The position numbers and the translations under genes were made by a program. A stretch of 64,000 nucleotides of DNA from Asanoa siamensis (GTDB taxonomy: Bacteria > Actinomycetota > Actinomycetes > Mycobacteriales > Micromonosporaceae): contig NZ_BONE01000009.1 of assembly GCF_016862555.1 (NCBI RefSeq), positions 62,001 through 126,000 of the forward strand, read 5' to 3'. Below, piece by piece: positions 43,632 through 52,029 of the stretch; the stretch's first letter is position 1; every line of letters starts with the position of its first letter. The notes below the pieces were generated by a model. It saw only the letters and a list, made by a program, of their open reading frames with translations, was not told the DNA's origin and did no database searches.

Positions 43632-45280
43632 ACACCATCGAATCAACCGACGTCCTCGTGATCGGCAGCGGCTTCGGCGGCGCGATCGCGGCCTACCACC
43701 TCGCCGCCGGCGGCGCGAAGGTCGTCGTGCTGGAGCGCGGGCCATGGCTGCGCGCCGACGAGTTCGACCACGACTTCGAGCTCGGCAAGTCGTACACCCG
43801 GATCTTCGACTTCGTGGTCGGCGACGGCATGAGCATCCTGGGTGGCAACTGCGTGGGCGGCGGCAGCGTCGTCTACTTCGCCACGATGCCGCGGGCGCCG
43901 CGGTTCGTCTTCGAGCGGCGGGGCAGCATCGGCCGGCGCATGTGGCCGGCGTCGATCGACCGGGACGTCCTGGACCCGTGGTACGACCGGGTCAGCGACG
44001 CGCTGCCGATCACCCAACAGTCGTGGGACCGCGTGCCGTACGCCGGTGGGCTCTGGGCGGCGGCCTGCGACCACGCGGGGCGGACGGCCAACCCGGCACC
44101 CTCCGCTATCGACCTCGACCTATGCACGAACTGTAACTGGATGATGGCCGGCTGCCGCTTCGACGCCAAGCGGTCGCTGCTGCTCAACTATCTGCCGGCG
44201 GCCCTTTCCCACGGTGCCGAGATTCGGCCGCTGCACGAGGTGCAACACCTGACCCGGAACGCCGACGGCAGTTATCGCGTGCACTACCGGCACGTCGACG
44301 ACGACGACTACCGGATTCTGCACGGGGCCGGCGAGATTGACGCGAAAATCGTCGTCGTGGCCGCCGGAGCGGGCGCCACTCCGGTCATTCTGCAGCGTTC
44401 CGAACCCCATCTCGGGACGATGCCGCGTGCGGTCGGCCGCTATTTCTCCGGAAATGGGGAACGGCTCAACACCGCGATTTACGACGAGGACCGCGTACGC
44501 GATGTCCTCGGTTTGCAACGGTCCGACGGAAAGGCCTATTCCGCCTATCAGATCGGCCGAGGCCCGACGGTCGCCAGTTGGGACAGACTCGACGGTTCAC
44601 TTCCCGAGTACGAGCGCTTCTCGCTCGAACAGCTCTATTTCCCACCCGGCCTCGGCACCATCCTCGCGCAGGTCCCCGGCGCGACCGGACCGAGTTGGTT
44701 CGGCGTGGAGAAGAAGGAGATGCTGCGCCGCTGGCAATCGTGGTTGACCATCTTCACGATGTCCGAGGACGACAACGAGGGGGTTTTCGGGCCACCGCCG
44801 GAGACCGGCAACGCCCACCGCCTCTCGCAGCAGATGCTCGGGGTCGGTCCGTTGCGCTACGAGCCGACGGCCAACACCTGGCGCGGCTGGCGGGCCTCGG
44901 ACGCCGAGGTGAAGGACATCCTGGAGCGCGACGGCCTGGCCCGGGTGGCGCCCTGGACCAACGACCTGGTCGGCGCGTACACGGTGCACCCCCTGGCGTC
45001 CTGTCGCATCGGCGACGATCCCGCGACGTCGGCCCTGGACGATCGGCACGAGTTGCGCGACCACCCGGGAATCTTCGTGACCGACGGGTCGGCCGTGCCG
45101 GCGGCGCTCACCGTCAACCCGGCGCTGACGATCGCCGCGCTGGCCGAGCGGGCCATGCCCGGGATCGTGGCGGCGGCCCGCGCTCGCGGCGTCGCGGTGG
45201 CCTACACCGGCGGCCTGCCGACCGGCGTGCGGGCCGGCGTCGGGCCGGGCGCGATGCCGGCGGCCGCGGCCAAGGTATGA
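43628..45280 (+). CDS. GMC-type FAD oxidoreductase (cholesterol-oxidase-like)
   Basis: 550 residues. The FAD loop VLVIGSGFGGAIAAYHLA lies at residues of about 9-26, with LERGP as the ribose acidic motif. GGNCVGGGSVVYFATMP is the GMC signature, and LCTNCNWMMAGCRFDAKRSLLLNYL carries a CxxC region as in cholesterol oxidase-like enzymes. The C-terminal TVHPLASCRIG and IFVTDGSAVPAALTVNPALTIAALAERA contain the catalytic His/Asn zone. It oxidises an alcohol, and the DUF5987 partner may pass electrons on. A function in late oxidation of the enediyne core is likely but unproven (E9-type enzymes are flavoproteins of this kind). Confidence 0.9.
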   Translation: MNTIESTDVLVIGSGFGGAIAAYHLAAGGAKVVVLERGPWLRADEFDHDFELGKSYTRIFDFVVGDGMSILGGNCVGGGSVVYFATMPRAPRFVFERRGSIGRRMWPASIDRDVLDPWYDRVSDALPITQQSWDRVPYAGGLWAAACDHAGRTANPAPSAIDLDLCTNCNWMMAGCRFDAKRSLLLNYLPAALSHGAEIRPLHEVQHLTRNADGSYRVHYRHVDDDDYRILHGAGEIDAKIVVVAAGAGATPVILQRSEPHLGTMPRAVGRYFSGNGERLNTAIYDEDRVRDVLGLQRSDGKAYSAYQIGRGPTVASWDRLDGSLPEYERFSLEQLYFPPGLGTILAQVPGATGPSWFGVEKKEMLRRWQSWLTIFTMSEDDNEGVFGPPPETGNAHRLSQQMLGVGPLRYEPTANTWRGWRASDAEVKDILERDGLARVAPWTNDLVGAYTVHPLASCRIGDDPATSALDDRHELRDHPGIFVTDGSAVPAALTVNPALTIAALAERAMPGIVAAARARGVAVAYTGGLPTGVRAGVGPGAMPAAAAKV

Positions 45281-45664
45281 CCCACCGGGGCGGACGCAGA
45301 CGAACGCCGAATTTCGGACTCATTTGTTGTTTGCGCAAACTCCGGACGCGTTATCGGACATTATCGCTATCCACCGCACGCGCTCCCATGCATAGGTCCC
45401 TACTCCGTGATTGCGCTCCGTATCCGTCTGAATCGCGACTGTTGCGGGCGGCCGGACGATCGACTAACGTCGACGTGGATTCGGGCGCATTGCGAGGGGA
45501 CTGTGAGCAGGGCAGCTACACCGGCAGCACGGAGGCAACCGGGCGCTGACGGTTTCCCGCAGTGACTTCAATTGCAATTCTCGATAAGAGACGTTGAGGT
45601 CTCCAGGGGGAATGCGCACCGGAAAACGGTCGAGGAAATTACTGCGAACTCTGGGGAGGGGATC
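45281..45664. promoter_or_regulatory. 384-bp gap upstream of the AraC gene
   Basis: No convincing gene. Contents: a perfect 12-bp palindrome GTTTGCGCAAAC at 45329-45340, a direct repeat TTATCG at 45351-45356 and 45361-45366 (10-bp phase, one helix turn), and a promoter-like pair at 45442-45470. This looks like the control region of the AraC regulator. Confidence 0.45.
45442..45470 (+). promoter_or_regulatory. Candidate promoter of the AraC gene
   Basis: TTGCGG (45442-45447) and TAACGT (45465-45470) are separated by 17 bp, fitting an actinomycete sigma-70-type promoter. The leader to GTG 45665 would be about 190 nt. Confidence 0.4.
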
Positions 45665-46501
45665 GTGGGGGACCCGGTCGAGGAAGCTGCTAAGCGCGCC
45701 ATCGAGGCCATGCGTGAGAATCTGAGCGAGCAAATCACGGTGGATGACATGGCGCGCGCCGCGATGTTCAGCAAGTTCCATTTCACGAGGATTTTCCAGC
45801 GGGCAACCGGAGTCTCACCGGGCCGATTCCTGTCGGCCCTGCGGCTCCAGCGGGCCAAGTACCTGCTCGTATCGACGTCACTGAACGTAGCCCACATCAG
45901 CCTGCGGGTCGGCTACAACAGCGTCGGCACGTTCAGTTCCCGCTTCAGCAAGAGCGTCGGCATGTCGCCGACGGCGTACCGCAAACTGGCCGGCTACGCG
46001 CCGCACATCCAGGTCGCGCCGAACCCGACCGGCCCGGCCTCGACCGCGTGCGTGCACGGTCAGGTCCAGCCGGCCGACCCCGACGACGGCAGCCTGGTCT
46101 TCATCGGCCTCTTCCCGGACCGGGTCCCGGAGGGCCGGCCCGTGCGGTGCAGCATCCTCTCCGGGCCCGGCCTGTTCCATTTCACCTCGGTGCCGCCCGG
46201 CACCTGGTACCTGCTGGCCCAGTCCGTCGACGGCGACCCCGAGGAGATCGCGCCGAACCCGCACCACCAGTCGATCTCGGTGGCGACGCACGGTCCGCTC
46301 ACCATCTCGCACGACACCGTGCTCAAGGTCGACGTCCAGCTCCAGCCCGCTACGGCCTTGGACCCACCCGTCCTGCTCGCCCTGCTCGACGCGCGCAAGA
46401 TCGCGCTCAGCGTCCTGGCGGCCCAGGAGAAGGCGCGGGCGGTGACCGTCCTCCCGACGCGTCTGCTGCCCCGGCCCGCGGCGACCCGCTCGGCCGCCTG
46501 A
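45665..46501 (+). CDS. AraC-family transcriptional regulator (HTH at the N-terminus)
   Basis: 278 residues from GTG 45665, with GGGGAGGGG upstream; earlier ATG starts lack this. The double HTH lies at residues of about 8-105 (LSEQITVDDMARAAMFSKFHFTRIFQRATGVSPGRFL, LNVAHISLRVGYNSVGTFSSRFSKSVGMSPTAYRK). The C-terminal about 170 residues form an unidentified beta-rich domain (FIGLFPDRVPEGRPVRCSIL, GTWYLLAQSVDGDPEEIAPNP) that may sense a ligand. Most AraC proteins carry the HTH at the other end. It probably regulates the cluster, with its promoter in the preceding gap. Confidence 0.88.
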   Translation: MGDPVEEAAKRAIEAMRENLSEQITVDDMARAAMFSKFHFTRIFQRATGVSPGRFLSALRLQRAKYLLVSTSLNVAHISLRVGYNSVGTFSSRFSKSVGMSPTAYRKLAGYAPHIQVAPNPTGPASTACVHGQVQPADPDDGSLVFIGLFPDRVPEGRPVRCSILSGPGLFHFTSVPPGTWYLLAQSVDGDPEEIAPNPHHQSISVATHGPLTISHDTVLKVDVQLQPATALDPPVLLALLDARKIALSVLAAQEKARAVTVLPTRLLPRPAATRSAA

Positions 46502-46515
46502 CCGCACCATCGCTC

Positions 46516-46542
46516 GCCCGTGCCGTGCCCGCCGGCACGGGC
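46516..46542 (+). terminator. Probable terminator after the AraC gene
   Basis: GCCCGTGCC pairs with GGCACGGGC (46534-46542) around a 9-nt loop, 14 nt after the stop. No T-run follows. Confidence 0.45.
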
Positions 46543-46605
46543 GGGCCCGGTACGGGGGCGCGGACGGCGGGTTCGACCAGGACCTGCATCCTTCTGGGGG
46601 GATCG

Positions 46606-47265
46606 ATGCGCATTTCTTGCCTGAGCAGGCAGACGGGCCTGCCCGTCGCGACCATCAAGTTCTACCTACGTGAGGGCCTGCTGCCGCCGGGCACGCCCAC
46701 CGGCCGCAACCAGGCCGACTACGACGAGGGACACCTACGCCGGCTACGGCTCATCCGGGCGCTGACCAACGTCGGCAAGCTCGACCTCTCGACCGTCCGC
46801 CAGCTCCTGGCGAGCATCGAGGACGACGAGCTGAGCCTGGCCAGTCTCTACGGCGTCATCCACTCCTTTCCCGACGACGCCGCGCCCCCGAAGCTCAACG
46901 GGCTGGCCGACGCCACGGCCGACGTCGACAAGCTGATCGACGACCTGGGCTGGTCGATCTCGCCGGACGCCGCCGGCCGGGACAGGCTGGTCCAGGTCGT
47001 CGCGGCGCTGCGCCAACTCGGGTGCGACTGCGGCATCCAGTTCTTCGCCCCCTACGCCACCACCGCCGAACAGCTCGTGGCGGCCGAGATGGACCTGCTG
47101 CGCCCGGAGAGCGAGGGGATCGACCGGGCGGCGGCCGTCGTGCGCGCGGTGCTGCTCGAGGTGGCGTTGACCGCGGTGCACCGGTTGGCCCGGGAGCACT
47201 ACGTGACCAACCGTTTCGGCCCGGCCGACGACGAACCGCCCGGTGCGGGGTCCGCACCGGGCTGA
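46606..47265 (+). CDS. MerR-family transcriptional regulator
   Basis: 219 residues. The winged HTH is at the very start (ISCLSRQTGLPVATIKFYLREGLLPPG, residues of about 3-29), and ADYDEGHLRRLRLIRALTNVGKLDLSTVRQLL is the usual MerR dimer helix. The C-terminal half has Cys residues in GCDCGIQFF that could bind a metal or thiol-reactive ligand. A GGGGGGATCG stretch precedes the ATG. It follows the AraC gene after 104 bp and may be a second pathway regulator or a stress sensor. Confidence 0.88.
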   Translation: MRISCLSRQTGLPVATIKFYLREGLLPPGTPTGRNQADYDEGHLRRLRLIRALTNVGKLDLSTVRQLLASIEDDELSLASLYGVIHSFPDDAAPPKLNGLADATADVDKLIDDLGWSISPDAAGRDRLVQVVAALRQLGCDCGIQFFAPYATTAEQLVAAEMDLLRPESEGIDRAAAVVRAVLLEVALTAVHRLAREHYVTNRFGPADDEPPGAGSAPG

Positions 47266-47282
47266 CGTCGCGCGGAGAGTTC

Positions 47283-48086
47283 CTACCGGGGCAGGTTTGC
47301 GAACTGTCCCGGCTTGCGGCCGTCACCGGCCGGGCCCCGGTACGCCTGCGCGATGGTGAGCCACCGCGTCGCCTCCGGACCGGTCGCGGTGACCGCGAGG
47401 TCGGCGGGGTGCCGCCGGCGGGTGACCAGCAGGCAGAAGTCCTCGGCCGGGCCCGTGACGCGCTCGGTCGCGTCGGGGGGACCGAACTCCCACACGCGCC
47501 CCGACGGGGCCGTGATCTCCCACCGGAACGCCACCTCCGGCACCTCCAGGCCACGGGCGAGGTAGCCGAAGTCCCAGGTGCGCACCGCGAAGCCCACCAG
47601 GTGTCCGATGCGATCCGTGCGGGTGCGGCGCACCCGCAGGGCGTCGGCGACGTCCTGGCCGTGGCCGAACAGCTCCATCATGCCCGCCGACGCGAGCACC
47701 GCGACGGGCAGCGGCCGCACGAGCCAGGGCACGAGCTGGTCGAGCGGCAGGGCGCCGAGCGCCTTCTCCGCGGTGGCGCGCTCGGTGCGCCAGCGCTCCA
47801 GCAGCACCGCGGGTGGCTCGGCGAGGTACTCCGCCAGGGCGCGGTCGACGTTGGTGTTGAAGTCCGGCGAGAGTTGGCCGAGCAGCGCCCGGAACCGCTC
47901 GGGGTCCGATGCGGACAGTGCCGCCAGCCGGAAGGTCGCGGCGAGGTGGGCGATCTGGTGCGCGACGGTCCAGCCCGGGCTCGGCGTCGGCGTCGCCCAG
48001 GCGGCGGGCTCCAGATCGGACACGAGGTCGTCGATCTCGTCACCCTCCGCGACGAGGTCGGAGATGACACTACGTAGTTCGGTCAC
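47283..48086 (-). CDS. TIGR03084-type DinB-fold metal-binding protein
   Basis: 267 residues. It starts with the maleylpyruvate-isomerase-like N-terminal helices and the metal-binding motif SPGWTVAHQIAHLAAT; MMELFGHGQDVADAL gives the other conserved His. The C-terminal part (RVTGPAEDFCLLVTRRRHPADLAVTATGP) is typical of this actinomycete family, which may use mycothiol. It is the only gene in its transcription unit and is divergent from the SgcJ-like gene, separated by 178 bp. A role in detoxifying reactive products is possible. Confidence 0.82.
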   Translation of the reverse strand: MTELRSVISDLVAEGDEIDDLVSDLEPAAWATPTPSPGWTVAHQIAHLAATFRLAALSASDPERFRALLGQLSPDFNTNVDRALAEYLAEPPAVLLERWRTERATAEKALGALPLDQLVPWLVRPLPVAVLASAGMMELFGHGQDVADALRVRRTRTDRIGHLVGFAVRTWDFGYLARGLEVPEVAFRWEITAPSGRVWEFGPPDATERVTGPAEDFCLLVTRRRHPADLAVTATGPEATRWLTIAQAYRGPAGDGRKPGQFANLPR

Positions 48087-48147
48087 GCGATGGCCTCCTT
48101 GTCGGGATCAGGCTCACCGAGCATGCGCCGGCCCGAAGCGCGCTGTC

Positions 48148-48184
48148 TTCTCCCGAAATGCCGACGCCGCGCATTTCAGGAGAA
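48148..48184. promoter_or_regulatory. Inverted repeat upstream of the SgcJ-like gene
   Basis: Arms TTCTCCCGAAATGC and GCATTTCAGGAGAA (one mismatch) are separated by 9 nt. A -10-like TAGCGT lies at 48207-48212. It looks like an operator or activator site for the plus-strand gene. Confidence 0.5.
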
Positions 48185-48264
48185 CGGAATGCGGACCCCG
48201 CGGAACTAGCGTCGGCGGTGTGTCGATGGGGCACTCAGGTCACGCCAGGAATCGAGGGATAACA

Positions 48265-48696
48265 ATGACCACCAGTTCCTCCGCACCCCCGGCCACCGGC
48301 GTCGGCGGGGCCGAACAAGCCGCGATCGCCGCAGTTCCCAGCCGGCTGGTGCAGGCCTGGGCCGCACAGGACGCGCGCGCGTTCGCCGACCTGTTCGTCG
48401 AGGACGGCACGATGCTGCTGCCGGGCGTCTACCGCAAGGGCCGCGCCGACATCGAGGCGTTCATGACCGGTGCCTTCGCCGGCCCCTACCGGGGCACGCG
48501 GGTGACCGGGACGCCGGTGGACATCAAGCCGCTGGGTGCCGGGGCGGTCGCGCTCATCACGGAGGGTGGCGTGATCCCGGCAGGCGAGACAGCGCTGCCG
48601 GACGCGTCGGCGATCCGGGCGTCGTGGATCCTCGTCAACCGTGACGGCGACTGGCGGCTCGCCGTCTACCAGAACTGCCCGCGCGACCCGGCCTGA
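48265..48696 (+). CDS. NTF2-like protein SgcJ homologue
   Basis: 143 residues, about the length of SgcJ. The SnoaL/DUF4440 fold is clear: IAAVPSRLVQAWAAQDARAFADLFVEDGTMLLPG, GRADIEAFMTGAFAGPYRGTRVTG, ASWILVNRDGDWRLAVYQNCP. Proteins of this type (SgcJ and the equivalent in neocarzinostatin producers) are found in nine-membered enediyne clusters and affect formation of the polyene/core. ATG 48265 is the only sensible start. A terminator follows directly. It probably marks the right side of the cluster. Confidence 0.85.
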   Translation: MTTSSSAPPATGVGGAEQAAIAAVPSRLVQAWAAQDARAFADLFVEDGTMLLPGVYRKGRADIEAFMTGAFAGPYRGTRVTGTPVDIKPLGAGAVALITEGGVIPAGETALPDASAIRASWILVNRDGDWRLAVYQNCPRDPA

Positions 48697-48710
48697 CCCG
48701 CGCACATACG

Positions 48711-48741
48711 GAAGGCGGCGCCGATGACCGGCGCCGCCTTC
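48711..48741. terminator. Bidirectional terminator
   Basis: A perfect 13-bp stem (GAAGGCGGCGCCG with its complement) with loop ATGAC lies between the convergent SgcJ-like and SCP2 genes. Confidence 0.8.
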
Positions 48742-48749
48742 TCGTCGGT

Positions 48750-49187
48750 TCAGACCTTGGGCGGGTCGAACAGGGTGGGAAACTTGGCGGCCAGGCCGAG
48801 GTCGCCCTTGGTCTTGAGGCGGCCGCGCATCACGAGCATGACCGCATGGGCCTGGCCGGTGACGAGACTGAGGAAGTCGACGCCACCGATGGAGAGCGTG
48901 AGGTCGGGAGCGAGGTAGTGGCCTTTGCGGACCGAGCACCGGCCGCCGGCCACCGTCATCTCGTAGTCGTCGGTGCGGCCGTCGGGGCGGTCGCCCACGC
49001 GCCAGTGGATGACCGCGTTGAGTGCGCCCGCCCGGTCCGAGCGGAACACCTCGGGCATGTTGCTGAAGATCTCGTCGAGTACGGCGGGACGCCGGTCGCC
49101 ATGCATGAGCCGCCGCAGCTCGGGGGTGCTCGTCCGCTTGACGAACGCGCCGAGCTCCCGTGGGCCCATCGTCGTCGGGTCGGTCAT
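48750..49187 (-). CDS. SCP2 sterol-carrier domain protein
   Basis: 145 residues. After an N-terminal helix (LRRLMHGDRRPAVLDEIFSNMPEVF), the SCP2 fold follows: GALNAVIHWRVGD, YEMTVAGGRCSVRKGH, PDLTLSIGGVDFLSLVTGQAHAVMLVMRGRLKTKGDLGLAAKFPTLF. Such proteins bind lipids or other hydrophobic molecules. ATG 49187 is used; an in-frame upstream start at 49241 lacks a clear protein-like extension. Whether it belongs to the cluster is unclear. Confidence 0.85.
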   Translation of the reverse strand: MTDPTTMGPRELGAFVKRTSTPELRRLMHGDRRPAVLDEIFSNMPEVFRSDRAGALNAVIHWRVGDRPDGRTDDYEMTVAGGRCSVRKGHYLAPDLTLSIGGVDFLSLVTGQAHAVMLVMRGRLKTKGDLGLAAKFPTLFDPPKV

Positions 49188-49345
49188 GGTGATTAGGGTG
49201 GCCGATCCCGTGCGGCCCCGACATCTCCGAGGATGCCTCATCGCCTAAGCGTCGCCCGTACGCATAAATTAGTAATTAATGTTGACATCCGCTCGTCATG
49301 AGATGCACGATCGTCGAAACATTCCGCCGGGCGAAGGACTCCGAT

Positions 49346-51394
49346 GTGAACCGATCTGCGCTCACTGCCCTGCTTGCCGTCGCGACCGCCGTCACGGCCG
49401 GTCCGCTGGCCGTGTCAACGCCGGCCGCGGCCGCCACGCCACAGCCGGTGCTCAGCCCGACGCCGTACCTGGGCTGGAACACCTACTACGGGCTCGGCGG
49501 CGACCCGACCGAGGCCGAGGTCAGGGCGTCCGCCGACTTCCTGGTCAGCAGCGGCCTGCGCGACGCCGGCTACCGCTACGTCTGGATCGACGGCAACTGG
49601 GCCGCGCCGACCCCGCGCAACGAGGCCGGCGACCTCGTCGCGAACCCCGCCCAGTTCCCCAACGGCCTGGCCGGTCTCGTCGACTACATCCACGGCAAGG
49701 GCCTCAAGGCCGGCATCTACACCGACGCCGGGCCCTACATCCCCGGGAAGTGCGGGCTCGGCAGCGGCGGCCACTACCAGCGCGACGCGGACCAGTTCGC
49801 CGCGTGGCGGTTCGACGCGGTGAAGGTCGACTACCTGTGCGGCATCGCGGCCGACCTCGACCCGAAGACCGTCTACACCGAGTTCGCGACGGCGTTGCGG
49901 AACAACGCGAGCGGCCGGCCGATGCTGTTCAACCTGTGCAACCCGGTGACCTCGCCGGACTGGGGCAACTACCCCGAGGAACAGCAGTCGACCCACTCCT
50001 GGTCGTACGCTCCGGCCATCGCGCAGTCCTGGCGCACCTACACCGACGTCGGCTTCCAGGGCGACATCAAGTTCAAGGACGTGCTGCGCAACTACGACGC
50101 GAACGCCCGCCACCCCGAGGTCGCCGGGCCGGGACACGTCAACGACCCCGACTACCTGGGACCCCAACTCGGCATGTCCGACGAGGAGTTCCGTACGCAG
50201 ATGACGCTCTGGTCGGTGGCCGCCGCGCCGCTGATGATCGGAAGCGACCTCCGTACGCTCAGCCAGGCCTCGCTCGACACGCTCAAGGACCCCGACGTGC
50301 TGGCGATCAACCAGGACCCGGCCGTGGTGCAGGCGGTCCGCGTCGGCCCCGCCGGGGCGACCGAGACGTGGGTCAAGCGACTGGCGAACGGCGACCGGGC
50401 CGTGGTCCTGCTGAACCGGGGCGACACCCCGCGGACCCTTACCACCACCGCGTCGGCGGTCGGTCTGAGCGGCGGGCGCGTCCGGCTCGCGAACGCCTGG
50501 ACCGACCAGGTCACCGAGAGCGCCGGCACGATCAGCGCGGCGGTCCCGGCGCACGGCGCGGCGCTGTTCCGCGTCAGCAAGGCCCGCGGCGGGCCGGGCG
50601 TCCCGCACGTGACCGCCGGCCTGCCCGTCGTGACCGATGTGGATGGTCGACCGGCGCCGGTGGTCGCCGGTGGCGACGAGGTCCGCGTCGAGGTCGCCGT
50701 GCGCAACGACGGCTCACTGCCGGTGTTCACGCCGGCCGTCCGGCTCGCGGCACCGGCCGGGTGGACCGTCCGCGCGCAGGGCCGCGCTCCGCTGCTGATC
50801 GCGCCCAGGGGCAGCGCCACGCTCGTCTTCGCGGTGACGCTGCCGGCCGGCGCCGCTCCCGGCACCGCCGACCTGACCGCCACCACGACGTACGACGCGC
50901 TCGGGCACGGCCGACAGCGACGCACGACGACCGCCGGCGTGGTGGTCGCGCCGGCCGCACCGGACGGCGAGGTCGTCCTGTCGCACCACGCCTGGATCAG
51001 CGCCACCAGCGGTTGGATGAGCCCGACCGTCGACGCCAGCGTCGGTGGCTGGTCGCCGATCAGCATGCTCGGCCAGGTCTACCCGACCGGCATCGGTGTC
51101 GCGTCGCCGTCCACGGTCCGCTACTACCTCGGTGGTGGCTGCGGCCGGCTGGCCGCGACCGTCGGCATCGACGACGCGGTCCGCGACGTCGGCCCGGAAG
51201 GCGCCACGTCGACCTTCCAGGTGGTCGGCGACGGTCGCGTGCTGTTCGACAGCGGCGTGCTCACCCGTGACGACGTCCGCCAGGTCGACGTCGACCTGAC
51301 CGGTGTGCGGGTCCTGGACCTGGTCGTCGGCGACGCCGGGGACGGTGGCTACAACGACCGCGCCGACTGGGCGGGCCTGACCGCCAGTTGCTGA
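49346..51394 (+). CDS. Secreted GH27 alpha-galactosidase with NEW3 and NPCBM domains
   Basis: 682 residues from GTG 49346. A Sec signal peptide ends near TPAAAA (about residue 30). The GH27 barrel starts at PYLGWNTYYG; the nucleophile Asp is in FDAVKVDYLCG and the acid/base Asp in VNDPDYLG, followed by TLWSVAAAPLMIGSDL. A C-terminal beta domain, a NEW3-like domain (about residues 440-530) and an NPCBM domain (LSHHAWISATSGWMSPTVDASVGGW to the end) complete it. GH27 also contains beta-L-arabinopyranosidases, so the substrate could be galactosyl or arabinopyranosyl side chains. It stands alone between terminators, about 1 kb from the arabinan locus. Confidence 0.92.
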   Translation: MNRSALTALLAVATAVTAGPLAVSTPAAAATPQPVLSPTPYLGWNTYYGLGGDPTEAEVRASADFLVSSGLRDAGYRYVWIDGNWAAPTPRNEAGDLVANPAQFPNGLAGLVDYIHGKGLKAGIYTDAGPYIPGKCGLGSGGHYQRDADQFAAWRFDAVKVDYLCGIAADLDPKTVYTEFATALRNNASGRPMLFNLCNPVTSPDWGNYPEEQQSTHSWSYAPAIAQSWRTYTDVGFQGDIKFKDVLRNYDANARHPEVAGPGHVNDPDYLGPQLGMSDEEFRTQMTLWSVAAAPLMIGSDLRTLSQASLDTLKDPDVLAINQDPAVVQAVRVGPAGATETWVKRLANGDRAVVLLNRGDTPRTLTTTASAVGLSGGRVRLANAWTDQVTESAGTISAAVPAHGAALFRVSKARGGPGVPHVTAGLPVVTDVDGRPAPVVAGGDEVRVEVAVRNDGSLPVFTPAVRLAAPAGWTVRAQGRAPLLIAPRGSATLVFAVTLPAGAAPGTADLTATTTYDALGHGRQRRTTTAGVVVAPAAPDGEVVLSHHAWISATSGWMSPTVDASVGGWSPISMLGQVYPTGIGVASPSTVRYYLGGGCGRLAATVGIDDAVRDVGPEGATSTFQVVGDGRVLFDSGVLTRDDVRQVDVDLTGVRVLDLVVGDAGDGGYNDRADWAGLTASC

Positions 51395-51406
51395 ACCGCC
51401 GCACGC

Positions 51407-51437
51407 GCACCCGGGTGGCGATCGGCCACCCGGGTGC
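51407..51437. terminator. Terminator after the GH27 gene
   Basis: A perfect 13-bp stem (GCACCCGGGTGGC with its complement) with loop GATCG. Confidence 0.75.
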
Positions 51438-51450
51438 GATCCTGTGAACC

Positions 51451-52005
51451 ATGGAACTGCGCAGGGACGGGCGCGCCTGGCGGATCGGCACCGCCGCCGA
51501 CGTGGCCTGGCTGGCGGGAAAGACGACCGACGGCCTGACCATCACCGCGGCGGTGCCGCCGGTCTTCGCGGCCTACGCGACCTGCCACCCGCCCGACGGC
51601 GTCTCCTATCCCGCCCACGAACGGGCCCTCGTCACAGAACTCGCCCGGCACACGACGGACCAGCCCTGGTGGCTCGGTTACCTCGACACCGGCGCCCACG
51701 ACGTCGTCTTCCCGCAGGCGCCGCGGGTGGACCTCTACTGGCGCTGGGGCTACGTGCTGGTCGAGGCGGGCCCCGAGCAGGCGCTCACCTGGCGGGCAGG
51801 CCACATGCGCGGCGACGGGCCGCTGCCCGACCTCTTCTTTCCCAGTGACCACTCGTGGCTCGTCTCGGCGCTCTGGGACGACACCTGGACCGCCTTCGGT
51901 GGCAGCGCTGAAGTCGTCGACGCCCTCCTGGGCAACCCCTTGGTCAACGCCCGCACCGTCGGCCTCGACGAGGACGCGGTGCCGCCGGGTCTGACCCGCG
52001 AGTGA
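51451..52005 (+). CDS. Hypothetical protein
   Basis: 184 residues with no signal peptide or membrane helix and many Trp and Pro residues (ADVAWLAGKTTDGLTITAAVPPVFAAYATCHPP; PWWLGYLDTGAHDVVFPQAPRVDLYWRWGYVLVEAGPEQALTWR). I do not recognise the family. The layout resembles small SUKH/immunity-like or DUF proteins of actinomycetes, but no motif proves this. Good actinomycete codon usage and an upstream terminator support a real gene. Confidence 0.7.
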   Translation: MELRRDGRAWRIGTAADVAWLAGKTTDGLTITAAVPPVFAAYATCHPPDGVSYPAHERALVTELARHTTDQPWWLGYLDTGAHDVVFPQAPRVDLYWRWGYVLVEAGPEQALTWRAGHMRGDGPLPDLFFPSDHSWLVSALWDDTWTAFGGSAEVVDALLGNPLVNARTVGLDEDAVPPGLTRE

Positions 52006-52029
52006 CTCGACCCGAATAGGTTGGGAGAC

